Assembly: GCF_000711695.1 (NCBI RefSeq)
Contig: NW_013547020.1
Span: 186,001-250,000 of the forward strand
Direction: 5' to 3'
Source: Tilletiaria anomala UBC 951
Lineage: Eukaryota > Basidiomycota > Exobasidiomycetes > Georgefischeriales > Tilletiariaceae
Length of the DNA: 64,000 nucleotides
Position numbers and translations under genes: made by a program
The notes under the pieces: generated by a model
Databases searched by the model: none
What the model saw: the letters and a program-made list of their open reading frames with translations, nothing else
Told to the model about the DNA's origin: nothing
Shown here: positions 10,652-21,751 of the stretch, piece after piece
Position numbering within the stretch: the first letter of the stretch is position 1
Layout: each line of letters starts with the position of its first letter

Positions 10652-11958
10652 CTATGTCAGCTTTATAAGCACAAACACCCAGATCCAGCTGACAAGCACG
10701 GTGAGCAGGCATCCGAGCGTCATCCATCCCATGCCTCGCGCCGTCTTGCTGTACTCGCCCAATCTGCCGCGCGCGCGCGTCATCAGGCCCAGGTTCTGTG
10801 CTAGCTGCTCGCCGGCGGTCTCTACGAGCTTGCGGTCGCGCTCGAGCGCATCGGCGAACGCGAAACTGTTCTTCTTGAGGATAGAGGCCATGCGCAGCAG
10901 CTCGCCCGATAGCGACTCTTGCACGGCCCGGCTAGACTGCAGCAGCGTCGACGTCGCCGGATCTGAAGAGTCGCCTCGCTCGGTGCGCGGCGGCGGATAT
11001 ATGTCCTTCTCGGCTCCGGCGGGGGCCACCGGCACCGCGCCGTACTCGGCAGCGACTGCGTCTTCGCTAAGCTTCTCGGCCGCATCGGCCTCTCGTGTTG
11101 CGCCTCTTCGCTGGCGCAGTGAGTCATGCGTAGCGGTGGTGGCGGCCGTCGCGCTCGAGCTGGCGCCAGCCGATGTCGAGCTTCCATCAGCGGTCGCCGT
11201 CGGCGCTAGGGATACGGCGGTGTCGATGGCTGAAGCATCAGGCCCTGCTAGCACACGCGTACGTCGACGTGGACGAGGAAGAAATTGCACGCCGCTGCTC
11301 CCTGCGAACAAGGAAATACGGGAGGTGCTGCGGCACGACTCTTCCCCCTCGGACGAATCGTCGGACAGGCCTCCAAGCCCGGCCGCCAAGGATGCGTAAA
11401 TGGATGTGCTTGTTGGGGGAGCTGTGGATGATCGTGCAAGTGTGTCTACCGCCGCCAAGGATGAATAAGACCTATGGCCATTGGAGCCACTACCTGTTGT
11501 GGCGGGAAAGCCTGCTCGCAGGGCCTTGGCGAAGAGTAGGAGGCGCAGTACAGTACATCTGGTTAGCAGCAGCTAGACTGTAAGCCCATAAGACAGAGTC
11601 ACCCCTCACCCTTGACAGAGTTTGCACCTGATGGTACAGTTCTCCCAGCCGAGCTCGAAGGCGAGCAGCTTCATCACTGCACAGCGGTAAGAAATCAGCG
11701 TGGAACTTTGCTGGTGCAAAGCGGAACGAAAGCGACTCACGCATCCTCCCGGGTGGTGCGGTGATCGATACCCTGCAGCGTCTTCTGTGCTTTTTCTAAC
11801 TGGCCTTGTAACGCAATCAGCCTCCAGCGGTCCATCCTGTCGTCGCCTCGCTCTGAGGCAGTTGTAGAGGAAGAGACCAACGGCGACGTGTTCGCGAGGT
11901 GCCATTCTGCACGGCCGACGAGACGCCGAGTCTTGGCGAACGTTTGCGTGCTTGTCAT
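10652..11958 (-). CDS. USE1: USE1-like SNARE of the ER (tail-anchored)
   Basis: Probable Qc-SNARE for Golgi-to-ER retrograde fusion. Three exons on the minus strand: MTSTQTFAKTRRLVGRAEWH to HRTTREDA, a 49-nt exon DEAARLRARLGELYHQ, and a long third exon beginning ALRAGFPATTGSG. The middle is a long Ser/Ala/Thr-rich disordered stretch. The C-terminal about 90 residues hold the SNARE-like coiled coil (ILKKNSFAFADALERD through QNLGLMTRARGRLGEYSK). A single transmembrane anchor, LGCLLTVLVSWIWVFVLI, follows, ending three residues before the stop. The layout fits fungal Use1/Slt1: helical N-terminus, linker, SNARE helix, tail anchor. Sequence divergence leaves some room for another tail-anchored SNARE. 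Confidence 0.75.
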
Positions 11959-13040
11959 TTTAAAATGCCTCGGTTTCGTAAGGAGCTGAGGACGCTAGCT
12001 TTCCTTGAGGTCTTCTGACCTACTAATGCCAGTCCTCGTGCGTTTCATCATGTGCGTAGGACGTGCGCCACGTCGACGCCTCCAGTCTCGTCTGGACGAC
12101 GAACAAGGGCGATGATGCGGAGACGTGGCCGATGGTGTAAGAAGTTAGGGTTATTCACCAGGAGAATAGACGCCAACACGAAGTGGTGGCCATTTTGAGT
12201 GGCCCCATATGTGCTCGTGCCTGGTTTGCAGCAGGGGCAGGAGCACTCGCAAAAGTGACGCCTTTCTGAACTCGTGGTTTGAGTGCTCTAGTGCCACTCG
12301 GGCGTAGCTCCTTCCCCCTAACCTCCCAAAAGCAGGCTCCTTTCGGCGGCTGCCATGTGAGCGAGAGAAAGTGCATGTGTTGGGACCTGTCAGCTCTCAC
12401 GGAAGCGGGGATAATGGCTAGATCCCTACAAGGCTGAGGAGCATACGGGTGTGCACATACAGCATAGCGTATCGTGAGTGATAGATAAGAGGGGCGAGGA
12501 CGCTGGTGGATGGTCTGCCGATGAGGCCATGCCTCAATAGCGCTGAATCCATGGTCACGTGACCCTTTCTGTGCTACACACCAACCGCGCATTGGAGGGA
12601 GCGAGCCACATGGTTATCCCCAGCCATCTCAATCGTGGCGCTTCGATACGCAAGGCCCAGCAAAAACGGAGACGAGAGCTACTACCATCTACGGCCGCTC
12701 ACCACAAGTTGGATTGCCTCGCCGTTTATCCACCTCCAACGCCGGCGACAACGCATCGACGAGGAGCAGTCGCACGCATACATACAGAGACCATCCATCC
12801 AATACTTCCAACCATTGCAACGCTTTCGCGCTGCCCGAGCTACCGTCTAAGACTAACCTCGTCTGGCCGCAGTCGCCTGCTTGCTTCGCTGCTCTCCGAA
12901 GCAAGAGTAGCGCGCCATACTCAGTAGAAGTCTCGGCAGAAGTGGCAGCGCGAGTAAAACGGCGAAGACATAACTTCGACGACCTCTGACGGCGACGCCC
13001 AGAGACGAAGACAAAGGCCAAGACGAGGACAATCCCGAAT
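11959..13040. other. Divergent intergenic region, USE1 / G gamma
   Basis: About 1.1 kb. It contains a perfect GTCACGTGAC palindrome at 12554-12563. Short plus-strand frames between 12559 and 12989 lack any family signal and probably represent the 5' leader of the G gamma gene. Confidence 0.45.
12554..12563. promoter_or_regulatory. GTCACGTGAC palindrome
   Basis: Ten-base perfect palindrome with the CACGTG core in the region between USE1 and the G gamma gene. Confidence 0.35.
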
Positions 13041-13650
13041 ATGAACACCCGACCGCACAAGCAGAGCATGTCCGAGCTCAAGCTTAGGCGGCTCACCGAG
13101 CACAACATGCGGCTCAAAGAGGACCTGGATCGGCCGCGAGTAAAAGTCTCAGAAGCGAGCGCATCGTGAGTGGGCTGCGCCAATGTGCAGCGTTCTTTTC
13201 TTTCGGTCTCTATGCTTCTTAAGATTCGGTGATCCGAACGACTCGGTATGGCGGCAAGGATGCGCTACGCGGCCTGGGTTTGCTGGTCAGATGCTCCATG
13301 CTCCGTTGCAATGTTGGGCTTGGCGGAGAGGGTGAGCCTCCTCTGTAAATGACTGCCGATTGCAGAGGAGGCTAAGTGCTTCCCTTTTCTCTCGCAACTC
13401 GATAGCCTTCGAAGGCGGTCAGATTGTCACTACAGCGATATTTTCTCTGCTTTTTTACTTGCTTTTACCTTGAGCTCATTCACTGACTCCATGACTCTCG
13501 TCCTCTGCCATTCCCTGCCCCTATCACAGCCTGATTCGCTATTGCAAGACAACAAAGGACTACCTTGTCCCATCCGTCTGGGGCCCCGTCGACAAGCGGG
13601 AAGACCCGTATGCTCCGCATGGCGGCGGATGCGAGTGTGCTATCATGTGA
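13041..13650 (+). CDS. Heterotrimeric G-protein gamma subunit
   Basis: Partner of the G beta subunit in pheromone or nutrient signalling at the plasma membrane. Two exons, 13041-13165 and 13530-13650, give 81 aa. Exon 1 reads [17 protein letters not shown] then [17 protein letters not shown] and KVSEAS. This is the coiled coil that pairs with G beta. Exon 2 reads [17 protein letters not shown] then [12 protein letters not shown] and ends GGGCECAIM. The last four residues, CAIM, form a CAAX box for prenylation, with an extra upstream Cys available for palmitoylation. The 364-nt intron is long for this window; its donor GTGAGT and acceptor CTATCACAG keep phase. The gene sits 5' to 3' toward the convergent MOCS1 gene. 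Confidence 0.9.
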
Positions 13651-14194
13651 TGCGAAGATGGACATCTTTTAGCCATCGCAGTGATCGGCACAGACGCATT
13701 CGCTTTTGTGGCGGGTGGCGATGCTCGAGCATACATGCTTTCAAAGGGAAGAAGCAGTCTGATATTCTCAGGACGGGCATTCGACCCATCTAGGCGACCT
13801 TCGCATGTTGCCGGTTGCGGATACAGGGTACATGGCCCCGATGCTGTATGCTCGTCCTAATCACTCGATCGCCACCATCAAGACGCCCCCTGGGAACCAC
13901 CTAGTGGCGTTGCCGCGCACTCGCAAGGCAAGGTCCGATATACCGCCTCTCCGTCCCACCGATGACCTGCATCGCAATATCGGATAATGACTCCGTCTCT
14001 CACTCTGTCTTTTCTGTTTCTGTTCCTCGCAACACACAGCATGTCATTATTAGCCATCTCTTTCACTGCAATACCAGACTGATTGACTAACCGCCGAGAA
14101 TGGGTTGCATGCGATTCGGTCGGCTTTGATATTGCTGTCTCATTACAAACAGAGTCACCCAGCAAGCGATATATCTCCGAGCAGCAGAGCATCG
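13651..14194. other. Convergent intergenic region
   Basis: About 540 bases between the 3' ends of the G gamma gene and MOCS1. No supported feature. Confidence 0.5.
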
Positions 14195-16993
14195 TCAATC
14201 GCTCCGCTGCCACGCGCCGCTCTTGCCGCCACTCTTGGCGATGACCTTCAGGTCTTCGATGTACATCTCGCGTCCCGCGACCGCCTTGGCCATGTCCCAG
14301 ATCGTGAGGCACGCAACGCTGACGCCCGTCAGCGCTTCCATCTCGACACCTGTCTGGCCCGTCGTGCTCGCCGTGCATTCAACGACGAGGTAACCGCCCT
14401 CGGGCTCGAGCTCCTCGTCGTCGTCAAAGGTGATGTGCACCGCGACCTTCGTCAACGCCAGCGGGTGGCACAGGGGGATCAGGTCCGACGTCCGCTTGGC
14501 GCCCATGATTCCGGCAAGCTGCGCCGTTTGTACGACAGGGCCCTTTGTAGAAGCTGGCACTGGAACAGCCGAGGATGCGTCAGATTGCTCGCTCGCCCGC
14601 AAAGCGTTCATGGCGGCGCGCGGAAGCCATACACGACCACGTGCGGTAGCAGTTCGCTTCGTGCTGGTCTTGCTGCTGATGTCGACCATGCGCACTTGAC
14701 CGCTGGCCTCATCAACGTGCGTGAAGCCTGACGCTGCGGCAAAGTCCCTCGAGGTTGAATGACTAGGCTGTGGAATGCTGCCGCGCATGGGTGGCGCGGG
14801 CTGAGCAGATGCTGTAGCATCATTTTGCGACTGCTGCTCTGCTAGCATCTGAGCGACAGCTGCTTCTAGCATTATGCGCTCAGCTTTAGCTGTGGCTGAT
14901 GATGCCATTGCATTTTGCTTACGAACTATCTGGTTGCTTTCTGCCAAGCGTGTACCGTCTGCGGTTGGTTGCGCATGGCTTGAGCTTGCGCTATCGGCGA
15001 AGGCGTCTAGATTGGCCCATGGGTTGTCTTCATCATCGCTGGCGTTGTGCCCCATGTATTCAGACCAGGTCTGCACTCGTGGCTGCTCCGTGAGCGAACC
15101 AGTGGAGGCGCGACCCCAGGTCATCTTGCTGGCAGACGCTGCGTCAGCTGCAGCGTCGAGGCGATTCCAAGGTCCTTCATCATCGGACTTCGAGGAGTAG
15201 AAACGCTGCCGTCCCAAAGTAGTGGAAAGCCTAAGCCCAAGTCGTGGTGACGCAGATCTGGCCCGGACGGCGAGAGCAAGGTTTGTCCGGTGACTCGGAA
15301 AGCTGTTGATTCTGGAAGCCCTGGAACGTTGACCGCCGCGCCCCTCAGCGAAAGCTAGTCACCCGCCGATATGTATCATTGGTCGATTCTTCTGTTGCGC
15401 AAGCTCAGCAGGCCCTGACATACCGGCGTGCTTTGCGTGCTTCCTCCCTACTGCCGCCCCGATGACCTTGAGCAATTCTTCATCCGTCGCTTGTCCATTG
15501 GGCCCGGTCCCGCGCATGATGTCGCGTAGAGATACTTCAGCATTCCCAAAGAGACAGACCTATAGAACACAAGACAATGTCAGGAGAAGTACAGGGCGAT
15601 TTGATGGCTTCTGGTGCAAAGCTCACTTTCATGTTCCCATCAGCGGTGATGCGCAGTCGATTGCACGAGTTGCAAAAGTGGTCCGTCATGCTGAAGGCCG
15701 GTAAACACTTCAGTGACCTGGTCATGACTCAAGGAGGACGATTTCAACCTCACCTAGTAATGAACCCGACCCTTCCCTTGTAACCAGGTACGCGCCACCC
15801 TTTGCTGGTATCGTTTGCCTCGTCTTCTAAGCGTTCAAAGTCGCCGTACATTTCGCGAATGACAGCTAGTAAGTCCTGATAAGGCACCAGCTTGGACGTC
15901 TGCCATCTGTTTCCGTCGAATGGCATATACTCGATGAAGCGAACGACAACGTTGTGGTCGCGCGTGTAATCAATGAAGCTTTTGATCTCCTCCTTGCTAT
16001 CGTTGACACCTTTAAGCATGACGACGTTGATCTTGATACACTGCATACCCGCGCCAGCGCTCACCAGCTTCTGTGCAACATCGAGCGTTTTGAGCACCGC
16101 GTCGAGCCCGCCGCCGGGCCTGCGCGTCAGCAGCTCGAATTTGAACGGGTCAAAGGTGTCGAGAGAGAGGTTCAGATGCGAAAGCCCTTGGTCGACCAAG
16201 CGTGGTAGCCTTCGCGCGAGAGCCAGACCGTTCGAAGTCATTCCTATTGAGCGCAATCCCATCGATCGAAGCTCATTCAAAGATCCTATGTTCCAAATCA
16301 AAGTAAATCAGCTTATCTAAAGCTCAAGCAGTGATGCTCTGGAATGCGAAAACGCACCGATGATATCCTCGAGATCCCGCCTAATAGTCGGTTCGCCGCC
16401 AGTGAGTCTGATCTTCTCCACGCCATTTTTGACAAAGAGTGTCGCAAGTCTCTGCACCTCTTGCGCAGTCAGCAGTTCCGGGCTCGGTGTCAATGTTGCG
16501 CCATCTTCGGGCATGCAATAAATGCAGCGCAGATTGCAGCGTTCGGTTAGCGAGATGCGCAGGTAGGTGTGCTGCCGCGCGTGCCGGTCCCGCAGAAGTA
16601 GCGATGCGGTCTGAGAGGAAGTGTGTTTTGCGTCGATGGCTGAGATCTATATAGGCCGAAATATTACGGCGCGTGTGTCAGCGGATATAGGCTGAAAGCA
16701 TGCTATCAGCTCGGCCGAATGCTACCAATCCTGCTCACTCTTTCTCGCGACGCGTCTCGAGCTGATTTCCCTGCCGGGAGCTGAGAAGTCAGCGTTGCAT
16801 CCCTCGCAGCAATGGCCGTTCTTGTGTCTGTGGCGAGCCAGCGTCCTGGTGGCCCGCATTGATAACTGTTGGATTCTGCGAGTCTGCCGTATTTGGCGGA
16901 GCGACTGGCGACATAGGCACCAACGCCAAAGCCACTGTTGTTCCCGGTGCGACAAGCCAGGGTTGCAGCAGCCCTGTTTGTGCAAGCCATCAT
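14195..16993 (-). CDS. cnxABC: MOCS1: MoaA and MoaC for cyclic pyranopterin monophosphate synthesis
   Basis: Converts GTP to cPMP, the first stage of molybdenum cofactor synthesis, in mitochondria. The MoaA part holds the radical-SAM cluster [33 protein letters not shown], and the second cluster [15 protein letters not shown]. It ends [12 protein letters not shown] (stop at 15359-15361), the di-glycine end required in MoaA. The MoaC part follows in the same frame to 14195. Its signatures are [47 protein letters not shown] and AKSGGKSG. Joining is either by TGA read-through or by removal of a 69-nt GT-AG segment, 15355-15423 (see findings). The upstream exon, [17 protein letters not shown] from 16993, resembles a mitochondrial presequence. 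It splices in phase to [18 protein letters not shown] via donor 16738 and acceptor 16611. The start is the least certain part. Confidence 0.9.
15355..15423 (-). other. Optional intron holding the MoaA stop codon
   Basis: The donor GTATGT follows exon base 15424. The acceptor TAG is the last part of TGACTAG. Length is 69 nt. Removal joins CAC GCC G to CT TTC GCT, keeping phase and deleting the MoaA C-terminus with its stop. There is no good branch site and no pyrimidine tract, so splicing may be inefficient. Confidence 0.55.
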
Positions 16994-17963
16994 GCCACAC
17001 TGTCTGGCAGATTGAGTGGATTGAGGGTCGACTAGGATGACAGGCACGTTGAATACATGCAGTGGCATGGGATTGATAAACTGTGCGTTGATGAGAATGC
17101 GACTGGTTGCTGCGGTGTTGAACTTCATACCATATGACATTGTCCCTTCGTACCTTGACAAGGGCTTCAAGCCCTGTTCCGCTCCACTGTCCCAGGTACG
17201 ACGCATCAACCTTTGTACAGGCTGCTTCACTTGGCCTTCGTCAATGCCTGTATTGCACTCAATGGACCCCCATCCTCCCACCGTCTCCACCATCTCCACC
17301 ATCTTCTCTGGGGGAGATCTGTGCATAGGATCACAGTATATGGACACTTGGTTGACGAGGTCTAATACCGATATTGGCCAGTAAGCTATTCATTGACGTA
17401 CATGGGTATTAGTACCACTTCTGTGCCTGGTTTAACAAATTGGTTCTAGCCATTTAGCGAAACAAAGGTTCAACAGCCTGAACCCTTTCAGACATATCTG
17501 AGCATCACTTATATCAACACCTTTGACGACTTTGAGTCTTTGTTCAGCGGTAGAGTATATGCTTGTCCAAAGATACGTGTTGAGAATCAGTATCATTCAT
17601 ACACATTTCAGGCTTGTCTTTCCATTAAGGGTTCCAGGTCGTGCCACGGTGAGTGATCATCCTGAGTCGATCCTCCTCGATCCTAACAGTCTTGGTGTCA
17701 GTTGGTCTGTCGTGTCATGTGTTGCTGAAGAGCTGAATGTCAGGGGCACGCCGGGTTTGTGCGCCAACCATGGCGTATGATGTCGCCTGCCGACGTCAGT
17801 CGTCACCAGGAGCGGCAGTCGAATCATTCGGCCGTAGGGGGAAGCGCAGCAAACACAAATCGGGCTCAGCTTCCACCAAACAGCACCTTTATTTGGCATG
17901 CACAATACATTGTGTTTGGGTGTAATACCCTGCTCGCATTGCATAAATAGTAGACACACGCAC
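16994..17963. other. Weakly coding region upstream of MOCS1
   Basis: On the minus strand the MOCS1 first-exon frame stays open to about 17370, with a Met/Pro/Cys-containing sequence that could be an N-terminal extension or part of a separate gene. Further fragments lie to 17960. No family was recognised and exon borders are unresolved. Confidence 0.3.
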
Positions 17964-18408
17964 CTGATCGCATTCTCTCAATGTATCTAGCACAAAGAAT
18001 TTACTGCATTCTTTGTTCATAAAGTGAATCGCACCTGATACCTCTGCTTCCGGCTTTCTATTCTCTGGAGGTCTCGACCTACCTACCCAAAAGTCAGCCA
18101 CGGTGACATATGAATCCACCAAGCCGATCTTCGCGTCATATCCCTGATCTCCTATGTATTCTGTGGTGCCATCTCCTAGAAGAAATTGGAATGTTTCTAT
18201 GATGGAAATGCTGAGGGTTCTGACCCACGGTGCCGTCGAGTCTCGCTGACATAAGTGCATCGTGCTGAAGTAGCTGTCCCCAGGAGTTTAGGAAATCACC
18301 GCCAAGCCATGCTTTGCGATGGCACAAGTACCGAGCTCTGCGACCGTAAGAAGCGATGGTTGGTCGAAGGTTTGACGAACGATAGGATAGTTGTTCGACG
18401 AACAATGC
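17964..18408 (-). CDS. Orphan multi-exon gene fragment
   Basis: Three minus-strand exons with GT-AG borders can be chained in phase: 18300-18408, 18087-18245 and 17964-18041. They encode IVRQTFDQPSLLTVAELG, then IIETFQFLLGDGTTEYIGDQ and VDSYVTVADFWVG, then FMNKECSKFFVLDTLRECDQ. A possible further exon starts GITPKHNVLCMPNK. The composition looks like a folded protein with paired cysteines, but no known family was recognised. Start and stop are not located. It may be a lineage-specific gene or a decayed one. Confidence 0.3.
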
Positions 18409-19745
18409 CTGCAGCTTTTGCGCCAACTTGCGCAAGTCATTCGCCTAGTCAATTTCCTCAAGCCCTCCCGTATGGACAGACTCGGGTGCGCAAGCAGGTG
18501 CGAGTTTAGGCTATTCACTGGATCGTTTTCAAAGTTGTGCAGCTTTCCGCATGCCCAATGAGAACTGGTCGTTCCCTCTCTGCGAGCGGGTTGGGGTTGA
18601 AACTCGTCGAGACTTTGGAGGGGACTGGCTGGAACCGTGCGCGCGCTTGTTCATGCTCTTGCTGCTGCTTCACCAAATTGATTAGCCTTGTTTTCCTGTT
18701 CATCAGCGTCTTCTAACTGTCGATGGTAGTCGTTTGATCGGCACCTTGCTGCCACATAAAGTTGATCAGCCCGACCTCGACAGAGGACGATTGTGCGGCT
18801 TTCTCGTTGCCATGCTCCTGCTGGATTTCTTCTAGCGTATCCGAAATTCCCCAGCATTGTGGCAGGCACAGGGTCTTCAGGTAGTACCTTGAGAGATCCA
18901 CACTGCGTCATTATTGTAGCCTGTTCTTTGTTTTTATTACGGCGCGGTAGACGCTCAGCTCGCTTCTCGAGGAAAAGGAAGCGTGCTCTTTGTCGATCTG
19001 TTGTTGCACTTTTGTGCCTTGTACATTTTCTTTTGAATCTAATTGAAGCCACTGGAGAGCAGCATGGTGGCACATGGTTGCTCGTCCAGCCCTGTCTATA
19101 ATGATACGGTCCTTACTCTTGTTCCGACATACGAAGAGGTAGGCAATCAAAGAGCACCCTGAAAGTTTATATTCATTGAAGAGTATGTAAGATTTGGTGC
19201 CTCGAATGATGCCTGAGATCGAGCCGAGGATCCTGAGTGTTGTCCCCACATTGTACAATGTGGAAGAAACAAACTTATATACCGTACAGCTGAACTCTGG
19301 ATGGACAGCGGTGAAAAGACGTGAAGCAACACTGGTGCAAAGTTGGTGCTTCGTACTTAAACACGTGGAACGGTAAGGGTTCGAAGCCCCCTGTTAAGGT
19401 ACGAAGCAACACCACCTTAGAGTACCGAAATCATACAATATGCGGGGTTGTGTCTGCTTTGATCGTGTGATCCATCTCTCGAAGATTGCGCCGGCAGAAC
19501 CCTCAAGTCTCAACATCACTCAGCGTCGCTATCTCGATTCTCATGGGCTCTTTCTGATCGTCCTTGCTTATGTGTCTTTTTTCCGACTTTTAACAATCCT
19601 AGATCGCACTGACACGATGGAATGCAGAGCAAAAATGACCTTGTCGGATCGAATCAACCCTGAGATACAAACGAACACCAATTCAGGTCCTGCAGAATCT
19701 CTCCGGGATAATAAGAAAGTTCAAACAATGAGCCCATCCTACTTT
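18409..19745. other. Intergenic; fragments and a tRNA-like hairpin
   Basis: About 1.3 kb downstream of the photolyase gene. Short frames exist on both strands without family signal. The only structured feature seen is the inverted repeat with a B-box-like motif at 19318-19425. Confidence 0.35.
19318..19425 (+). repeat. Inverted repeat with RNA polymerase III B-box-like motif
   Basis: GGTGCTTCGTAC near 19345 is matched by GTACGAAGCAACACC near 19400 as an imperfect inverted repeat. GAAGCAACAC occurs twice. Between the arms lies GGTTCGAAGCC, a perfect B-box core; upstream TGGTGCAAAGTTGG resembles an A box. The sequence does not fold as a proper tRNA: the T-stem has mismatches and no acceptor stem pairs. 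It could be a tRNA-derived SINE relic. Confidence 0.3.
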
Positions 19746-21751
19746 CTACTTCTTGCCGGGTGCTTTGAACCTCCTCAGCGCCCTCTGCCTCGCCTCAGTA
19801 TGCTCAACGATCGGCTTGGGGTATCCCAACTTATCAAACTCAGCCTTCGACATGCGGTCATAGGGCGCGTGGATTGCGTTCCCCTTGACATTCTTCAGCT
19901 CGGGCACCCAGTGCCGGATGTACGATCCATCCGGGTCGGACTTCTCGGACTGGCTGAGCGGGTTGAAGATGCGGAAGTACGGCTGCGGGTCGGTGCCGGT
20001 TGAGGCAGACCATTGCCAGCCACCCTAATGTCCAAGCAGCGAGCAGCGAAGGACCGATGCGGTCAGCACGTGGGCGCAACGATGAGCGGCAGATCTGAAG
20101 GAGCGGCGTGGGAACTCACATTGTTGCTGGCAAAGTCGCCGTCGATCAAGTTCTGCATGAACCACCTTTCGCCCTCCCTCCAATCGATCATGAGATGTTT
20201 AGTAAGAAACATGGCGGTGATCATCCTCCCGCGGTTATGCATGTATCCCTGCTTCTTGCACTGGCGCATGGCCGCATCGACGATCGGGTAGCCAGTCTTG
20301 CCCTGCTTCCACCTCTCCAAGTTTTCCCCTTCCGCGCTCTCCCAGATGACGTCCTCATACTTCAGCAGATATGCGCGGCCCATGCAGACACGTGGCCACG
20401 CGGAGAGGACGTGCGCGTAGAAGTCGCGGAAGGATATCTCCGTGTTCCACATGGCCGGGCCCGAGTCGCGGCCGACGTGCAGGCGGTTCTTTGTGATAGC
20501 CTTCGTCTGGCGCAGACACTCGCGCGCCGAGACGATGCCAGCGGCGAGGTAGGGCGAGATGTGCGATGTCCCGTTCTCGTTCATTAGATTGCGCCCAGTG
20601 CTGTAGCGAGACAGACGCGTCTCCTCTCCCTTCTTCGCGTCGGCTTCCTTGACCATGGTCCTCGGTTCGCCCGTCGCAGGCTCCTCGAACATGGATATGC
20701 CGCCTTTGCTGTAGAAGAAGTTCTGCAGCACCTTCTGTGCGGCCTCCTCTCCCGCCGGCCAGAGCTTGGCCATATACTTTTGGTCATCGGCATCGCACTC
20801 AAAGCCGCTGACGTGGTCCGGTACTTTGCTGTCGAAGAGCTTCTGCAACTTACTGTCGCTCGTGATAGCCTTTTTGTCGTTAGGTTCCGGGTCAGGATGC
20901 GCCTCGAGCATGTCCTTATGTTTCTCAATGTACGCCGTCCACGCACGATTCCAAGGCGAAAAAACACTGTATGGTCTTCCATCTTTGGTGATGACCTTTC
21001 CGGGGGGGACGACATAGGCATCGTCCACAAAGGCTGCATGTATGGTGTTCTTTGATTTCTCCGCTTTGCGGACAAGCGCTGCATCGCGCCACAACTCGTC
21101 CACCTCATATTCGATGTTGCCGCAGATGTTTGTCGCCCCCCACTCGTCTGCAAGCTGAAGCACCCTGTCCACCAGCGTCTTACGGTCCTTGTGCTCTACG
21201 ACGACAAATGGGATGTTGAAGCGCTCTTTGAAGTCCTTTTGTAGGATGCGCAAATTGCGCAGGATGAAATCCACGCGCCTCGGACTACGGTCGTGCGCCG
21301 CGTAGTCGGACGGCGAGAGCACGTGCAGAGCAATGATGTGCGCCTTGTTCTTCTGCGCGATCGACGACGCGAGGCTCAGCGCGTGATTGTCGGCGATACG
21401 GAGATCCTTGTTGCGCTGCCAGTAGATCACATTTCTGCCATTGGTCCACGTTGGCTCTAGCGTCCTAATCGAAGAGAGGGCTTTGCGAAGGTCCTCCAGT
21501 GGGGTGACGTTCTTAGGCAGCCGGGGGTTGAGCTCGTTGGCCCTGGGATGGCCCTTGCCGTATGCGGGAGCGCTCGATGTCGACTTCTTCGCGTCTCCAT
21601 CCTCTTTTTTGCTTCGCTTGCGAGCCGGATAACTAGCCTCCTCTTCATCGCTGCTGTGGTCGACGTCTGACTTGGACTTGCTCTCGGTCTTATTTTCCTT
21701 CATCGCGGTCGGTGTGGCGCGCTTTGATCCAGCTAATGCTTTCGCTGCCAT
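19746..21751 (-). CDS. PHR1: DNA photolyase (class I CPD photolyase type)
   Basis: FAD-dependent, light-driven repair of cyclobutane pyrimidine dimers. Two exons, 20120-21751 and 19746-20024, with a 95-nt intron, give 636 aa. The first about 100 residues are charged and Lys/Ser-rich (KRATPTAMKENKTESKSK, KKRSKKEDGD), suiting nuclear or mitochondrial targeting. The antenna-domain start is VIYWQRNKDLRIADNHAL. The FAD-binding block includes YSTGRNLMNENGTSHISPYL, TEISFRDFYAHVL and KTGYPIVDAAMRQ. It continues MHNRGRMITAMFLTKHLMIDW and, across the splice, DGDFASNNGGWQWSASTGTD. ASNNGGWQW with PYFRIFNP is diagnostic of the CPD photolyase group. The start at 21751 gives MAAKALAGSKR; the upstream open frame is treated as leader. 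Confidence 0.92.

Noticed and set aside
10701-11399. Plus-strand 232-codon open frame
   Set aside because: Antisense shadow of the Ser/Ala-rich part of the USE1-like gene.
12714-12989. Plus-strand 91-codon open frame ahead of the G gamma gene
   Set aside because: No homology, a stop just before the G gamma start and a low-complexity composition; better read as 5' leader.
15359-15361. MOCS1 TGA as a pseudogene mutation or a selenocysteine codon
   Set aside because: It follows the conserved MoaA Gly-Gly end exactly, so it is a natural stop. Fungi of this type are not known to decode TGA as selenocysteine.
19318-19425. A functional tRNA gene
   Set aside because: The B-box matches, but the T-stem has mismatches and no acceptor or anticodon stem pairs properly.
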